Under the pieces are notes generated by a model, which saw only the letters and a list, made by a program, of their open reading frames with translations, was not told the origin of the DNA and ran no database searches. Position numbers and translations under genes: made by a program. DNA of 64,000 nt from Archangium violaceum. Its GTDB lineage: Bacteria > Myxococcota > Myxococcia > Myxococcales > Myxococcaceae. Of the stretch, positions 25,312-35,227 are shown piece by piece; positions within the stretch are counted from its first letter, which is position 1; every line of letters begins with the position of its first letter. Location of the stretch: NCBI RefSeq assembly GCF_016887565.1, contig NZ_CP069396.1, positions 3,313,001 to 3,377,000 of the forward strand, written 5' to 3'.

Positions 25312-28300
25312 TCACACGCTCCACCGCCGCAAGAACGAGCGGAGGAGCTCATTGAACGCGCCGGGAAGGTGGAGCGGCACGTAATGACCGCCGTGCTCGA
25401 ATTCGTGATACTGCGCCCGCGGGATCTCTCGTTCCATGTGGCGGCCGTATCGCGGCACGGCGAGCGTGTCCTCACGTCCCTGGACCACGAGCGTGGGCGC
25501 CTTGATTCCAGCGATGCGATCGGCCGCATCGAAACGCAGGACCTCGGCCAGGTAGTCGAAGCTGCGCTCATAGCCCGCGTCGCGCTGCGATGCTTCGAGC
25601 GCCATGGTGCGGCGCGCGAGCGTCGAGGGAGCCTCTTCGGGCGTTGTCCGCCGGAGATCCGCGAGCAGCCTCCGCATCATGTCCTCCATGTTCCGGACGC
25701 TGTCCTCCTCCTCGAGGCGAGAGGTCGTATTGACCAAGGCGAGCGAGCGGACGCGGTGGGGCAGCGCGAGCGAAAACTCCTGCGCGACCATCCCGCCCAG
25801 GGACCATCCCACGATGTGCACGGCCTCGTGGACGCCGAGCCCATCGAGAACGGCGGCGACCCGCCTCGCGATCCGCGCCGGCGACAGCGAGCCGTGGGGC
25901 GCCGTGCTCCGACCATAACCCGGGTGGTTCGGGACGATGACCCGAAAGTCACGCCGGAGCTCTTCGATCTGGAACACCCAGATCGGGATTGACGCCATGA
26001 TGGGGGGGAGCAGCACGAGCGGAGCGCCCGTGCCCGCGCACAGGACGTCGATGATTTCTCCAGAGGAGAGCGTGACCATGAAGGCTTCGAGGGGAGTGCC
26101 CGAGCCCACGCTCGCCCCAGGGACGGGCGTGATGTTCACGTCGCGCTCGACCCGCTCGACCGAGAGCGCCGGCTCCTCTTCCTCGGCCTTGCGTGACGCT
26201 GCGGCGCCGTCGTCGACCTCGTCCGGAGAGGGCCGCGTGAGCGTCGCCTGACGGATTCCGAGGAGCAGGTTCGTCAACGTGCTCAAGGTGAGAGTCTGGC
26301 GGGATGCATCGGGTCGCAGGGCCATCTGTGCGGACATCGTGACGCCGAATGTTTGCTCTGCTCGTCGAAGCATCTGGAGATACATCAGCGAGTCGACACC
26401 GACGCTCTGGAGAGAGCGGTCGGAATCGATTCCTGCATCGTCGCGCAAGGTCACCTGGCGAAAGATGCCGCGGATGAGCCGCTCGACCGTGGCCGGATCG
26501 TCTAGGTTCTGCTCTTCGTGGCTCGCTGTCAGCGCCCGGCTCCTCACGAGCAGCGGGTTGGAGGCTTTGGGCAGCGTCACCTGGTTTGTCCGATAGAGCG
26601 GTTCAGGGCGCGAGGCGAGGGCGCTCCGGAGCCGCTCCTTCGAGGCGGGTGTGGCGCGGAGGGCGTCCACGGATGCGACCGGCTCGCCCAATGCGTCGGC
26701 GATGGCAAGCGAGACCGTCCCTTCGCCATTGCGGCGAGAAAGGCGCACGCGCAGGCAGGAGGCTCCGGTCGCGCGCAGGGAGACGCCCACCCAGGCGGAG
26801 GGGAGCGCCAACTCGCCTGCATCGAGAAGAAGGGAATCGAGCGCGAGCGCGTGAAGGGCAGCGTCGAGCAAGGCTGGATGCAGACCGAAGTGGTCGGCCT
26901 GCTGCGCGGCCTCTTCGGAGAGGTGAACCTCGGCAAACAGGTCGTTGCCCTGCTTCCAGGCGGCGCACAGGCCCTGGAAGTCGTGGCCATAGGCGAGACC
27001 CGCTTCGGCGAGGCGATCATAGAGGCCGTTCAGGTCGAGCGGGGTGGCTCCCGCCGGCGGCCATGCGCGTAGGTCGAAGGAGGCCGACTCCGTGGTGGCT
27101 CCAAGGGTGCCGGTGGCGTGGCGGGTCCATGGAGTGTTGGGCGGGGCGTTCTCGGGCCGGGCGTGGAGGGTCACCGACCTGCGGAAGGCCTCATCCGGGA
27201 TGCCGACGGAGAGCTGAAGATGGACCGCGCCCTTCGAGGGCAGCACAAGCGGGGACTCCAGGGTGAGCTCCTCGATACGGTCGAGCCCCACGCGGTGGGC
27301 GGCGACGAGGGCGAGCTCGACGAAGGCGGTGCCAGGCAGGAGGACCGTATCGAATACCCCGTGTCCGGCAAGCCAGGGGTGGCTTTGCAGCGAGAGACGG
27401 CCGGTGAAGAGCAGGCCATCGGCATCAGCGAAGGGAACGGCGGCGCCGAGAAGCGGATGCTCGGCGGAGACAAGGCCGGCGGAGGCCACGTCGGCGCTGC
27501 CGGCCTTGGGAGCGTCGAGCCAGTAGCGCTCGCGCTGGAAGGCGTAGGTGGGCAGCTCGATCCGACGTGCGCCGAAGGGGGCGAAGAAGGCCTTCCAATC
27601 GAGCTCGTGTCCGCGGGCGTGCAGGCCCCCCAGGGCGGCGGTGAGCGTTTCAACCTCGGGACGGTCATTGCGGAGGGCGGGCAAGAAGAGAGCGCGGGCC
27701 TGGGCCTCGTCGGACAGGCAGTCGTGGGCCATGGCGCAAAGCACGCCATGAGGTCCGAGTTCGAGGAAGGTGGTGACGCCTTCGGCCTCGAGGGTGCGCA
27801 CGCCCTCGAGAAAGCGGACGGCGTGGCGCACGTGATGTACCCAGGTTTCGGGCGAGCCGAGCTCCTCGGCGCTGGCACGCTTTCCAGTGATGTTGGAGAC
27901 GATGGGAATGCGCGGCGGATGGAAGGTGAGCCCCTCGACGACGTGTCGAAACGCGTTCAGCATTCCATCCATGCGAGGGGAGTGGGGGGCGTGGCTGATC
28001 CGCAGACGCGTGGTCTTGCGGCCGAGGGCTTTCACCTGCCTTGTGACCTCGATCACGGCCTCTTCGTCCCCCGCCACCACGGTGGACAAGGGGCCGTTGA
28101 GCGCGGCGATAGCGACGTGGGCCTCGCGTCCGACGAGCAGGGGCGCGACCTCGGCCGCGGAGGCCTGGAGCGAGACCATGGCGCCGCCCTGGGGAAGGGC
28201 CTGCATCAGGCGAGCGCGTGCGACGACGAGGGTGCAGGCGTCTTCGAGCGACAGCACGCCGGCGACGTGGGCGGCCACGAGCTCGCCGATGGAGTGGCCG

Positions 28301-31300
28301 AGCAACAGATCGGGCTTGACTCCCCAGCTTTCCGTGAGCCGGAAGAGGGCCACCTCCAGGGCGAAGAGGGCAGTCTGGGTGAAGGCGGTCTGGTGGAGCA
28401 GGGCGGCATCTTCCGAGCCTTCGGTTGCAAACAGGATGGGACGCAGGGGCCGCTCGAGCTGCGCATCGAGATGGCCGCAGACGATGTCGAGGGCATCGCG
28501 GAAGATGGGGAAAGCATCGTAGAGCGCCCGGCCCATGCCGGGATGCTGACTTCCCTGTCCGGTAAAGAGCAGAGCGAGCTTGCCCTGGGCCTTGGCTTCG
28601 TCGAGCACCACGTTGACAGCGGAGCTGCCCTGAGCGATGGCGCCGAGCGCCTCGAGAAGGGCTGCGCGGCCCTTCGCGACTACCACCGCGCGTCGTTCGA
28701 AGTGCGTTCGCGTGAGCGCGAGCGAACAGGCCACGTCCGCCAGCCCGAGGTCCGGATGGGCCTCGAGGTGTGCCCGCAGCCGCTCGGCCTGCGCCCGCAA
28801 GGCCGCTTCGGTCTTGCCCGATACGAGCAACGGCAGCGCCGCGGGCACCTCGGTTCGTGCTGCCTGTTCGGAAGAGCCCGGAGTGGGCCCGTCCTCGGAG
28901 GATGGCCAGAGCTCCGGGAACGCCGCTCCGGACGGCCGCTCTGCCGGGTAGAGCTGCCGCCAGGCCACCTGCTGGCCGCGGGTGTAGAGGATCCCCAGGG
29001 AATCGAGGAGCACCGCCCGTCCTGGCTCCTCGCGGCGCATCGAGGGCAGCGCGAGCCCAGGTTGGACGATGGGGCTCCGGTCGGAGCCGGCATGCGCGAG
29101 GCATTGCTCGACGGCCCGCGCGAGGACCGGATGAGGATTGACGTCGAGGAAGACGTCATGCCCGCTGCCGGTGAGCCGCTCGATCGTCTCCGCGAAGAGC
29201 ACCGGCTCCCGGAGGTTGTTGCACCAGTAGTCGGCGTCGAGCTCCGAACCCTCCAGGCGATGGCCCGTGACGGTCGAGTAGAACGGCACTGGGGCGCAGC
29301 GGGGTCGTATCCCTTCCAGGGCCGAGCGGAGCTCCGGCAGGAGAGGATCCATTTGCGGACAATGCGCCGCAACATCGACGTTGATCCTCCTGGCGTACAC
29401 GCCCGAGCGTCCGAGCTCGGAGAGGAGCTCGTCGATCGTGGCCGGATCGCCCGAGATCACGACGGAGCTCGGGCTCATGCTCCCCGCGACGGAGACCTTG
29501 TCCTCTCGCTCCAGGAGGGTGCGCCGCGCCTCCTTCAAAGACAGCTCGACGAGCGCCATGGTACCGCGGCCGGCGGTGCGCTTCTGGAGCCGACTCCAGA
29601 CGCAGATGATGCGCGCGGCGTCCTCCAGGCTCATACAGCCGGCGACGGTAGCCGCGGCGATCTCGCCCATGCTTTGCCCGACGACGGCCGCCGGCTCCAC
29701 GCCCCAGGACCGCCAGAGGGCCGCGAGGCTGACCTGGACGGCGAAGATTGCGGGCTGGACCCACGCAATGTCCTCGAGCCATGTCGCGTCGCCCGAGAGC
29801 AGCGCGTCCAGCAACGATCCGCCGAGGTGGGGACGCATCACCCGATCGCACCGCTCGATCGACGCGCGGAAGGCAGGCTCGCGTAGCAGGTCCGCGCCCA
29901 TGCGGCGCCATTGAGACCCCTGCCCGCCGAACACGAAGACGGGGCCGAGGCGCCCCCGGCGGGCAATGCCTGCCACCGCACCCGGGAGCGGGCGATCCTG
30001 CAGCAGACCGTCGAGCCGCGCGGCGAGGTCGTCCCGCGTGCGCGCCGTGACGGCGATCCTCTGGTCTCCTTCGCCCGCGTGAGGGGCCGCGGCAGCGCAG
30101 AGCTCCGGGAGCGAGAGAGGTCGAGAGCCATCCAGGCAAAGGTCCCTCACCCTGGCCGCGAGCTGCCGGAGACGCTCGCCGTCCATCGAGGCGAGGGGCA
30201 CCAGACAAGCGCTCTCCAGCCGAGCGCCCTCGAGGACGACATGACAGTTCGTCCCGCCGAAGCCAAAGGAGCTCACGCCCGACAGGGCCCTTCCATCTCG
30301 TTCGGGCCAAGGCTCCCTGGAGGTCGGGATCTTCAGGTGGAGGGCGTCGAACGCGATGTACGGGTTCGGGATCTCGAAATGGAGGTTCGGCGGAACTGTC
30401 CGGTTCTTCAGCGCGAGGGCCGTCTTGATGAGCCCCGCGATCCCTGCCGCGGTTTCGAGGTGGCCGATGTTCGTCTTCACCGACCCCAGGAGTAGCGGCC
30501 TATCAGCGGGCCGGCCTGCACCCAGCACGGCCCCGAGGGCGCTGGCCTCGATCGGATCGCCGAGCACGGTCCCTGTCCCGTGCGCCTCGACGTACTGGAC
30601 GTCCCGCGGGTCGACGCCCGCGTTCGCATACGCGTCCCGGAGCACGAGCTCTTGCGCAGCGGGGCTCGGCGCGGTCAGGCCGTTGCTGAAGCCATCATTG
30701 TTGATCGCGCTCCCGAGGACGAGGCCATCGATGCGATCGCCGTCCGAAAGGGCACGGGACAGGAGCTTCAAGACCACCACGCCCCCGCCCTCGCCGCGGC
30801 CATAGCCGTTCGCGCGGGCGTCGAAGGCCTTCGAGCGGCCGTCGGGGGCCAGAGCCCCGAGCTTGGCCATCGCGACCATGCTCTCGGGCCCGCTCATGAG
30901 GCTCACGCCGCCCGCGAGCGCGAGCGTGGCCTCCCCGAGGAGCAGGCTTTGACGGGCGTAGTGGACCGCGACCAGCGCGGACGAACAGGCGGTGTTGATG
31001 GCGACGCTCGGGCCGCGCAGGCCGAGCGTGTACGAGACGCGCGCGGGAATGATGCTGAGATCCTGCCCTGTGGCGCTGTGCTGCGTGAGGCGAGCGAGGG
31101 AGCTGCCAGACAGCCTGGCATAGTCTTGCCACATCGCGCCGAAGAACACTCCGGTCCTGCTGTCTTTGAGAGAGCGCGGCGGGACGCCCGCGTCTTCGAG
31201 AGCCTCCCAGGAGAGCTCGAGCATCAGGCGCTGCTGGGGATCCATCTCGGTGGCCTCTCGCGGAGAGATGCCGAAGAACGTCGGGTCGAAGCGGTCGATC

Positions 31301-31830
31301 CCCTCGATGAAGCCACCCCAGCGCGTGCCCACCTTGCCGGGCGCGAGGGGATCGGGATCGTAGAGCACGTCGGTATCCCACCGGTCAGGGGGCACCTCGG
31401 TGATCGCGTCTACCCCGGACTCCAGGAGTCTCCAGTAGCTGTCCAGGTCCGGCGCCCCGGGGAACCGGCAGGCCATCCCGACGATCGCGATGGGCTCGTT
31501 CTGCGTGGGACTGCGTTCGGCACGTTCGGCGCGTCCGGGCACAAAAGCCTCGAGATCGCTCGCCCCACCGGCCAGGTGACGCGCCAGCGCCTTTGGGGTC
31601 GGGTGTTGCCACACCAGGACGGGCGACAGGGGGCGCCCGAGCGCCTGCGCCAGGTCCGCGAGCATGCCTGTCGCGCCCTGCGAATCGAGACCATAACGAT
31701 TGAATCGTTCACGGACATCGATGGATCGCGGCTCGATGCGCAGCCGCTCCGCGAGAAGGGATGCGATCAAGGTGCGGAGGTCATCCTCCGTCAGCGCTGG
31801 CAGCCGCGGATGGGTCAGCTTGTTGGTCAT
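25312..31830 (-). CDS. Type I polyketide synthase, ACP-KS-AT-AT-DH-ACP-hydrolase
   Basis: 2172 residues. ACP1 is about 15-88 (Ser50 in GLDSQ). KS is 112-535 with the full triad C282 (TACSSA), H417 (EAHGTGT) and H457 (NIGHLE). AT1 is 630-915 (S720 in GQSMGE, H823). AT2, with its own KS-AT linker, is 1000-1370 (S1180 in GHSIGE, H1283 in HAPHS, malonyl-like). DH is 1455-1720 (H1490, D1656; the usual Gly of HxxxGxxxxP is Asp). ACP2 is 1780-1855 (S1814 in GVDSL). The alpha/beta hydrolase is 1910-2172 (S2010 in GWSLGG, D2121, H2149). No KR or ER is present. It stands alone between two IS91-derived repeats; ATG 31830 starts 3 bp from one of them and has no Shine-Dalgarno, so the true 5' end may be lost. 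Confidence 0.93.
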   Translation of the reverse strand: MTNKLTHPRLPALTEDDLRTLIASLLAERLRIEPRSIDVRERFNRYGLDSQGATGMLADLAQALGRPLSPVLVWQHPTPKALARHLAGGASDLEAFVPGRAERAERSPTQNEPIAIVGMACRFPGAPDLDSYWRLLESGVDAITEVPPDRWDTDVLYDPDPLAPGKVGTRWGGFIEGIDRFDPTFFGISPREATEMDPQQRLMLELSWEALEDAGVPPRSLKDSRTGVFFGAMWQDYARLSGSSLARLTQHSATGQDLSIIPARVSYTLGLRGPSVAINTACSSALVAVHYARQSLLLGEATLALAGGVSLMSGPESMVAMAKLGALAPDGRSKAFDARANGYGRGEGGGVVVLKLLSRALSDGDRIDGLVLGSAINNDGFSNGLTAPSPAAQELVLRDAYANAGVDPRDVQYVEAHGTGTVLGDPIEASALGAVLGAGRPADRPLLLGSVKTNIGHLETAAGIAGLIKTALALKNRTVPPNLHFEIPNPYIAFDALHLKIPTSREPWPERDGRALSGVSSFGFGGTNCHVVLEGARLESACLVPLASMDGERLRQLAARVRDLCLDGSRPLSLPELCAAAAPHAGEGDQRIAVTARTRDDLAARLDGLLQDRPLPGAVAGIARRGRLGPVFVFGGQGSQWRRMGADLLREPAFRASIERCDRVMRPHLGGSLLDALLSGDATWLEDIAWVQPAIFAVQVSLAALWRSWGVEPAAVVGQSMGEIAAATVAGCMSLEDAARIICVWSRLQKRTAGRGTMALVELSLKEARRTLLEREDKVSVAGSMSPSSVVISGDPATIDELLSELGRSGVYARRINVDVAAHCPQMDPLLPELRSALEGIRPRCAPVPFYSTVTGHRLEGSELDADYWCNNLREPVLFAETIERLTGSGHDVFLDVNPHPVLARAVEQCLAHAGSDRSPIVQPGLALPSMRREEPGRAVLLDSLGILYTRGQQVAWRQLYPAERPSGAAFPELWPSSEDGPTPGSSEQAARTEVPAALPLLVSGKTEAALRAQAERLRAHLEAHPDLGLADVACSLALTRTHFERRAVVVAKGRAALLEALGAIAQGSSAVNVVLDEAKAQGKLALLFTGQGSQHPGMGRALYDAFPIFRDALDIVCGHLDAQLERPLRPILFATEGSEDAALLHQTAFTQTALFALEVALFRLTESWGVKPDLLLGHSIGELVAAHVAGVLSLEDACTLVVARARLMQALPQGGAMVSLQASAAEVAPLLVGREAHVAIAALNGPLSTVVAGDEEAVIEVTRQVKALGRKTTRLRISHAPHSPRMDGMLNAFRHVVEGLTFHPPRIPIVSNITGKRASAEELGSPETWVHHVRHAVRFLEGVRTLEAEGVTTFLELGPHGVLCAMAHDCLSDEAQARALFLPALRNDRPEVETLTAALGGLHARGHELDWKAFFAPFGARRIELPTYAFQRERYWLDAPKAGSADVASAGLVSAEHPLLGAAVPFADADGLLFTGRLSLQSHPWLAGHGVFDTVLLPGTAFVELALVAAHRVGLDRIEELTLESPLVLPSKGAVHLQLSVGIPDEAFRRSVTLHARPENAPPNTPWTRHATGTLGATTESASFDLRAWPPAGATPLDLNGLYDRLAEAGLAYGHDFQGLCAAWKQGNDLFAEVHLSEEAAQQADHFGLHPALLDAALHALALDSLLLDAGELALPSAWVGVSLRATGASCLRVRLSRRNGEGTVSLAIADALGEPVASVDALRATPASKERLRSALASRPEPLYRTNQVTLPKASNPLLVRSRALTASHEEQNLDDPATVERLIRGIFRQVTLRDDAGIDSDRSLQSVGVDSLMYLQMLRRAEQTFGVTMSAQMALRPDASRQTLTLSTLTNLLLGIRQATLTRPSPDEVDDGAAASRKAEEEEPALSVERVERDVNITPVPGASVGSGTPLEAFMVTLSSGEIIDVLCAGTGAPLVLLPPIMASIPIWVFQIEELRRDFRVIVPNHPGYGRSTAPHGSLSPARIARRVAAVLDGLGVHEAVHIVGWSLGGMVAQEFSLALPHRVRSLALVNTTSRLEEEDSVRNMEDMMRRLLADLRRTTPEEAPSTLARRTMALEASQRDAGYERSFDYLAEVLRFDAADRIAGIKAPTLVVQGREDTLAVPRYGRHMEREIPRAQYHEFEHGGHYVPLHLPGAFNELLRSFLRRWSV

Positions 31831-31833
31831 TTC

Positions 31834-31875
31834 GAGGTGTTCGCCTGCGTGAGATGTGGATGCAGGCGGAGTATA
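31834..31875 (+). repeat. 42-bp IS91-derived direct repeat, at the PKS 5' end
   Basis: It encodes [13 protein letters not shown] on the plus strand, 37/42 identical to 25096-25137. It abuts the PKS start codon, so the PKS promoter must lie within or beyond it. Confidence 0.75.
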
Positions 31876-32028
31876 GTTGCCAGTCCTCCCATTCGCCCTC
31901 TGCGTACAGCCGAGGGCGGATGAGGCATCGAGCCGAGCCATGGTTCCGTCTCCCATGGGCCGACACCTTGGCTGTCGGGGCATTGGCGGCGCCATGACGT
32001 CGCACCACCCTCGGGGAGTCCTTGCCAT

Positions 32029-32340
32029 GTGAAGTGGCACAACCCGCCCTCGCGCTGGACCGCCAGCGAGGGACACCTCACCCTCGAGACGGGCGACCAG
32101 ACGGACTTCTGGCGCGAGACCCACTACGGCTTCATCCGCGACAGCGGGCACTTCTTCCACCAGGAGGTGGAGGGCGATTTCACCGCGACGATCCGGTTCT
32201 CGGGAGAGTACCGGGCGCTGTACGACCAGGCCGGGTTGATGGTCCGGTTGGACGAGCGCCACTGGATCAAGGCCGGCATCGAGTACACCGATGGAGTGCA
32301 ACACCTCAGCGTGGTGGTGACGCGAGGGTTCTCCGACTGA
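32029..32340 (+). pseudogene. DUF1349-family protein, N-terminal fragment
   Basis: From GTG 32029 it encodes KWHNPPSRWTASEGHLTLET, DFWRETHYGFIRDSGHFFHQ and ALYDQAGLMVRLDERHWIKA, the concanavalin-like fold of DUF1349 proteins. A TGA comes after FSD where the family normally continues about 80 residues, and downstream sequence does not restore it, so it is cut at a junction. The preceding 31876-32028 holds no gene. Confidence 0.6.
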
Positions 32341-32463
32341 TGGGCGAGCGCGGGGCGCGCCAGATTCAGCGCGCGACGAACCTCGCGGCGGCCGGCGGCG
32401 AGCTCAAGTAGCGCCGCGCCGCTTCTCCGGAGGGCCGTCCCCTCGCAGTCCCCGGAGCACGCC

Positions 32464-33102
32464 ATGACCAGCCCTCAGCCCCCGTCGCGCACCCTCACCG
32501 CCGCGCAGTCGGTCATCATCGAGCGCTTCAGCAGCTTCCTCGATGCGGAGCGCGCCCGGGCTGCCGACATCGAGGCCTTGCGCAACATCGTCGCCATGGG
32601 CTTGCGGCACTTCGTCCACCCGGACAACTCCGCCATCGCGTTCGAGTTGATGGCGCTCGCGGCCGAGGCCGTGGGCGAGGAGCTGACGCCCGCGGGCATC
32701 TGGGAGTCCGGGGCGCGAGGCGAGCTGTGGCTCCACCACGCCGTCGCCTTCCGCGCCGCCCTGGCGAACCCGGACGCGCCGGAGCCGACGAACCCGCGCC
32801 GCGCCGGGCACCTGGGCTTCACCGCCTACAACGACGAGCCCGGTCCCCACGGCCCGTGGAAGACGTTCAACGGCCGCGCCGTCCTCGGATGGGATGACCT
32901 CGGTGAGCCCACGCGGGCCCGGTGGGTGGCGGCGGGGCGAGCGGAGCGTGACAAAGCGCTCGAGATGGCGGCGTACCGGGCGAACCGCGCCCTCGTGGAC
33001 GCGGGCATCAAGGACACGGACGTGCGCGCCCTCGTCGCAGGCGCCATCCTCTCGGCGCTCTCGTCCGCGCAGGACTCGGCGTCCGCGAGCCGCAACGGCT
33101 GA
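32464..33102 (+). CDS. Hypothetical protein, possibly phage- or element-borne
   Basis: 212 residues from ATG 32464 (CGGAG 7 nt before). The sequence is soluble, helical and charged, with segments such as LRNIVAMGLRHFVHPDNSAI and WLHHAVAFRAALANPDAPEP. There is no signal peptide and no motif I recognise. It is followed after 42 bp by another gene with a good ribosome site (33145), so they were probably one operon; that partner has been cut by an IS91 end. Confidence 0.6.
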   Translation: MTSPQPPSRTLTAAQSVIIERFSSFLDAERARAADIEALRNIVAMGLRHFVHPDNSAIAFELMALAAEAVGEELTPAGIWESGARGELWLHHAVAFRAALANPDAPEPTNPRRAGHLGFTAYNDEPGPHGPWKTFNGRAVLGWDDLGEPTRARWVAAGRAERDKALEMAAYRANRALVDAGIKDTDVRALVAGAILSALSSAQDSASASRNG

Positions 33103-33144
33103 TGCGCCGCTTCTCCTGGGGGAACCCTCTTCCCAGGAGTGCCC

Positions 33145-33299
33145 ATGTCTCCCTCCAGCAGTGCCTCTTCGCTTCCCACGCGGTCGCTGTTCCTCGTCCA
33201 CGCCTTCGAGCAGATGGGGGCCACGACGTTGTGGGGAGCGAAGGGGAAGCGTGACCCCTCGACGGGTGAGCGCCTAATCCCTCGGACCCCGAGCACGTG
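33145..33299 (+). pseudogene. Hypothetical protein, N-terminal stub cut by IS91
   Basis: ATG 33145 has AGGAG 5 nt upstream. It encodes about 50 residues (SLFLVHAFEQMGATTLWGAK then GKRDPSTGERLIPRTPSTW) before the IS91 end GCGTATAGGC at 33300. Family unknown. Confidence 0.5.
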
Positions 33300-33777
33300 G
33301 CGTATAGGCAGGATAGAGGCCGTGTTGAGGGAGAGGGCTGGTGCAGAGGGGCCGAGGAGGGCCGCTGACGGGTGCCGGCCGAGCTGTGAGCCAGGCCGGA
33401 GCAAAAGCGGCGCAGCCCCTGGGGGTACACGCCGGCCGAGGCCGCCCACCCAGGAGGTGCGCGGTAGGGGCTCTTCTGGCTGGGGCGGCGTGAGCCTCAA
33501 CACCACGAGGCCTGGGGTGGCCCTCGCGCCGGGGCCAGGCGCGCACCTGCCGTGGGCAGGCCCAGGTGCTTCAGAATCGCGCGCACGCCTCCCGCCTCCT
33601 TCATGTACGCCAACACCCGCCGCCTGCCTCCACACCTCACGCAGGCGAATACGTCGAAGTCGAATGTCCTCCTGAGCACCGCCGCCCAGTCCACTCCCGA
33701 CGTCCTCTCCTTCATCGGCTCCTTGCTGGCCGCTGCCTCAGGCGCCACGCTCGCCCCCTCCTCTTCTGCTTGGGGGA
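33300..33777 (-). mobile_element. Short IS91-derived element (478 bp)
   Basis: It runs from the conserved terminus GCGTATAGGCAGGATAGAGG to the recurrent breakpoint CTTGGGGGA. It carries only the transposase C-terminus ([20 protein letters not shown] and on). It shares both ends with 52576-53057, so it looks like a unit and not a random fragment. It joins a truncated gene on each side. Confidence 0.75.
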
Positions 33778-34796
33778 GCCGAGCCGGTGAGGTTGAACGG
33801 CGACGAGTTCAAGGAGGCCGTGGCGAAGCGTGCCTGGGAGATTCGGCCCTCCGCTCGGCCCCAGGAAGCCGCCCGGAAGTTGTTCGAGGTCGAGGCGCGG
33901 AGTGGTTCGTACACGTACGAGACACGCAGCCGCCGCGTCACTCCGCTCGGGCCGGACGAACATCTGGAGGGGGCACCACCGGCGGCGGCGGTGGAGTTGA
34001 CGCGCGACTATCTGCGCTGGTGCGAGCGCACCGGCAGGCCCGGAGACTGTCTCCGCCTGCTGACGGAGAGCCCCATCGTCAACGGGGACGGCCGTTTCGC
34101 CCTGGCCCTGGCCCTTGCCAAGGGCGCCGTGCTCGACGAGATGCTGGAGGCGTTCAAGGACATGGCCGATCCACACGCCATGGTGGCGGCGGTTCTCTGG
34201 ACTTGGACCACGTACATGGTCCTCATCTCGATTCCCGACGTGACGGTCTCGAAGGGTCTCGCGGCGGTGATGACCGCCACCCTTATCTCCTACGTGGGCG
34301 TCGACACCTTCTGGGGCCTCGTCGTGGGCTTCAAGCGGCTGATGGACGAGGCGGATCGGGCCGCCACGTTCAACGAGCTGCGCGAGGCCGGGGAGCGGTA
34401 CGGCAAGATGATGGGCCGCAACGCGGCGCGTGCGTTCGCCATGCTGGCCATGGTGGCTCTCGGCAACACGGCGCCGGGGTTGGCGGCGAAGGTGCCGACG
34501 CTGCCCGGTGCGATGCAGGCGGCGGCGCAGGCGGAGACGCAGGTGGGTATCCGCCTCGCGGCAGCGGGGGAGGTGGAGACGGTTGCCGTGAGTGCCGAGA
34601 CCATCACCATCGCACTTGCTCCGGGCGCCGTGGCGATGTCGGCTCAGGGGTCGGGTGCCACGAGCGCTCCGCTCCCGGCTTCGAGAGCACCCTCAAGATC
34701 AATAATAGGTTCGGGGGGATTGCGAACCTGACCATTCGCTGGTTCAAGTACACGGACGGTCAAATCACCATCAACACCGCTTTCATTCCCCCATGA
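33778..34796 (+). pseudogene. SitA-type polymorphic toxin, 5'-truncated and toxin domain deleted
   Basis: The frame (RLNGDEFKEAVAKRAWEIRP, YLRWCERTGRPGDCLRLLTE, SKGLAAVMTATLISYVGVDT, FAMLAMVALGNTAPGLAAKV) matches the conserved delivery region of myxobacterial SitA5-like toxins, lipoproteins passed between sibling cells by TraA/TraB outer-membrane exchange. The lipoprotein signal is gone, replaced by the IS91 junction at 33777. After AMSAQGSGATSAPLP the frame shifts and stops at 34731. In the next frame only a C-terminal toxin tail survives (NRFGGIANLTIRWFKYTDGQ then ITINTAFIPP), whose stop overlaps the immunity ATG. The toxin is dead. Confidence 0.65.
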
Positions 34797-35227
34797 CGGA
34801 CCATCTCGAATATCTGGCGAAGCGAGTGCTGGAGACAGGAGGAGCAGAGACAGAGCGGGCCTTCCGCGATGCGCTCCGTCACATCTCCGACCCTGCTGTG
34901 CTCCGGGTGCTTGCAGGAAAGTTCTACGCTGAGCCCGAGGTATCGGTGCCCACCTATGAACGACTCCTGGAGCTGATGCCCAAGGACGTGCTCACACGGG
35001 TTGAACTCGGATTCATCTATTTCCTCATGGGAGAAGACGGCGAGGCGCGTCGGCAGCTCGGCATGGCCCAGGCGTTGGACCCGGAGCACGTGCAGGTTCT
35101 CACCTTGGCGGCAGCGTTGGCACGTGAGCCAGCCGAGAAGGTGCGGCTCTACCGCCGCATTCTCCAGAAAGAACCGCTGAACGAGATTGCACGCGGCAAG
35201 CTTCGTGAGATGGGGGAAACGCCGTAG
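34793..35227 (+). CDS. SitI-type immunity protein, TPR-like
   Basis: 144 residues, helical throughout, with TPR-like pairs (AEPEVSVPTYERLLELMPKD, VELGFIYFLMGEDGEARRQL, AAALAREPAEKVRLYRRILQ). The ATG overlaps the toxin stop (ATGA), the coupling expected of toxin/immunity pairs. The gene is intact while its toxin is not, so it is an orphan immunity gene that could still protect against a matching toxin from relatives. The assignment rests on position and fold type. Confidence 0.6.
   Translation: MTDHLEYLAKRVLETGGAETERAFRDALRHISDPAVLRVLAGKFYAEPEVSVPTYERLLELMPKDVLTRVELGFIYFLMGEDGEARRQLGMAQALDPEHVQVLTLAAALAREPAEKVRLYRRILQKEPLNEIARGKLREMGETP

Noticed and set aside
27118-29886. 922-codon plus-strand open frame inside the PKS
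   Set aside because: Antisense to AT and DH domains with intact catalytic motifs; composition is a shadow and no family is recognisable.
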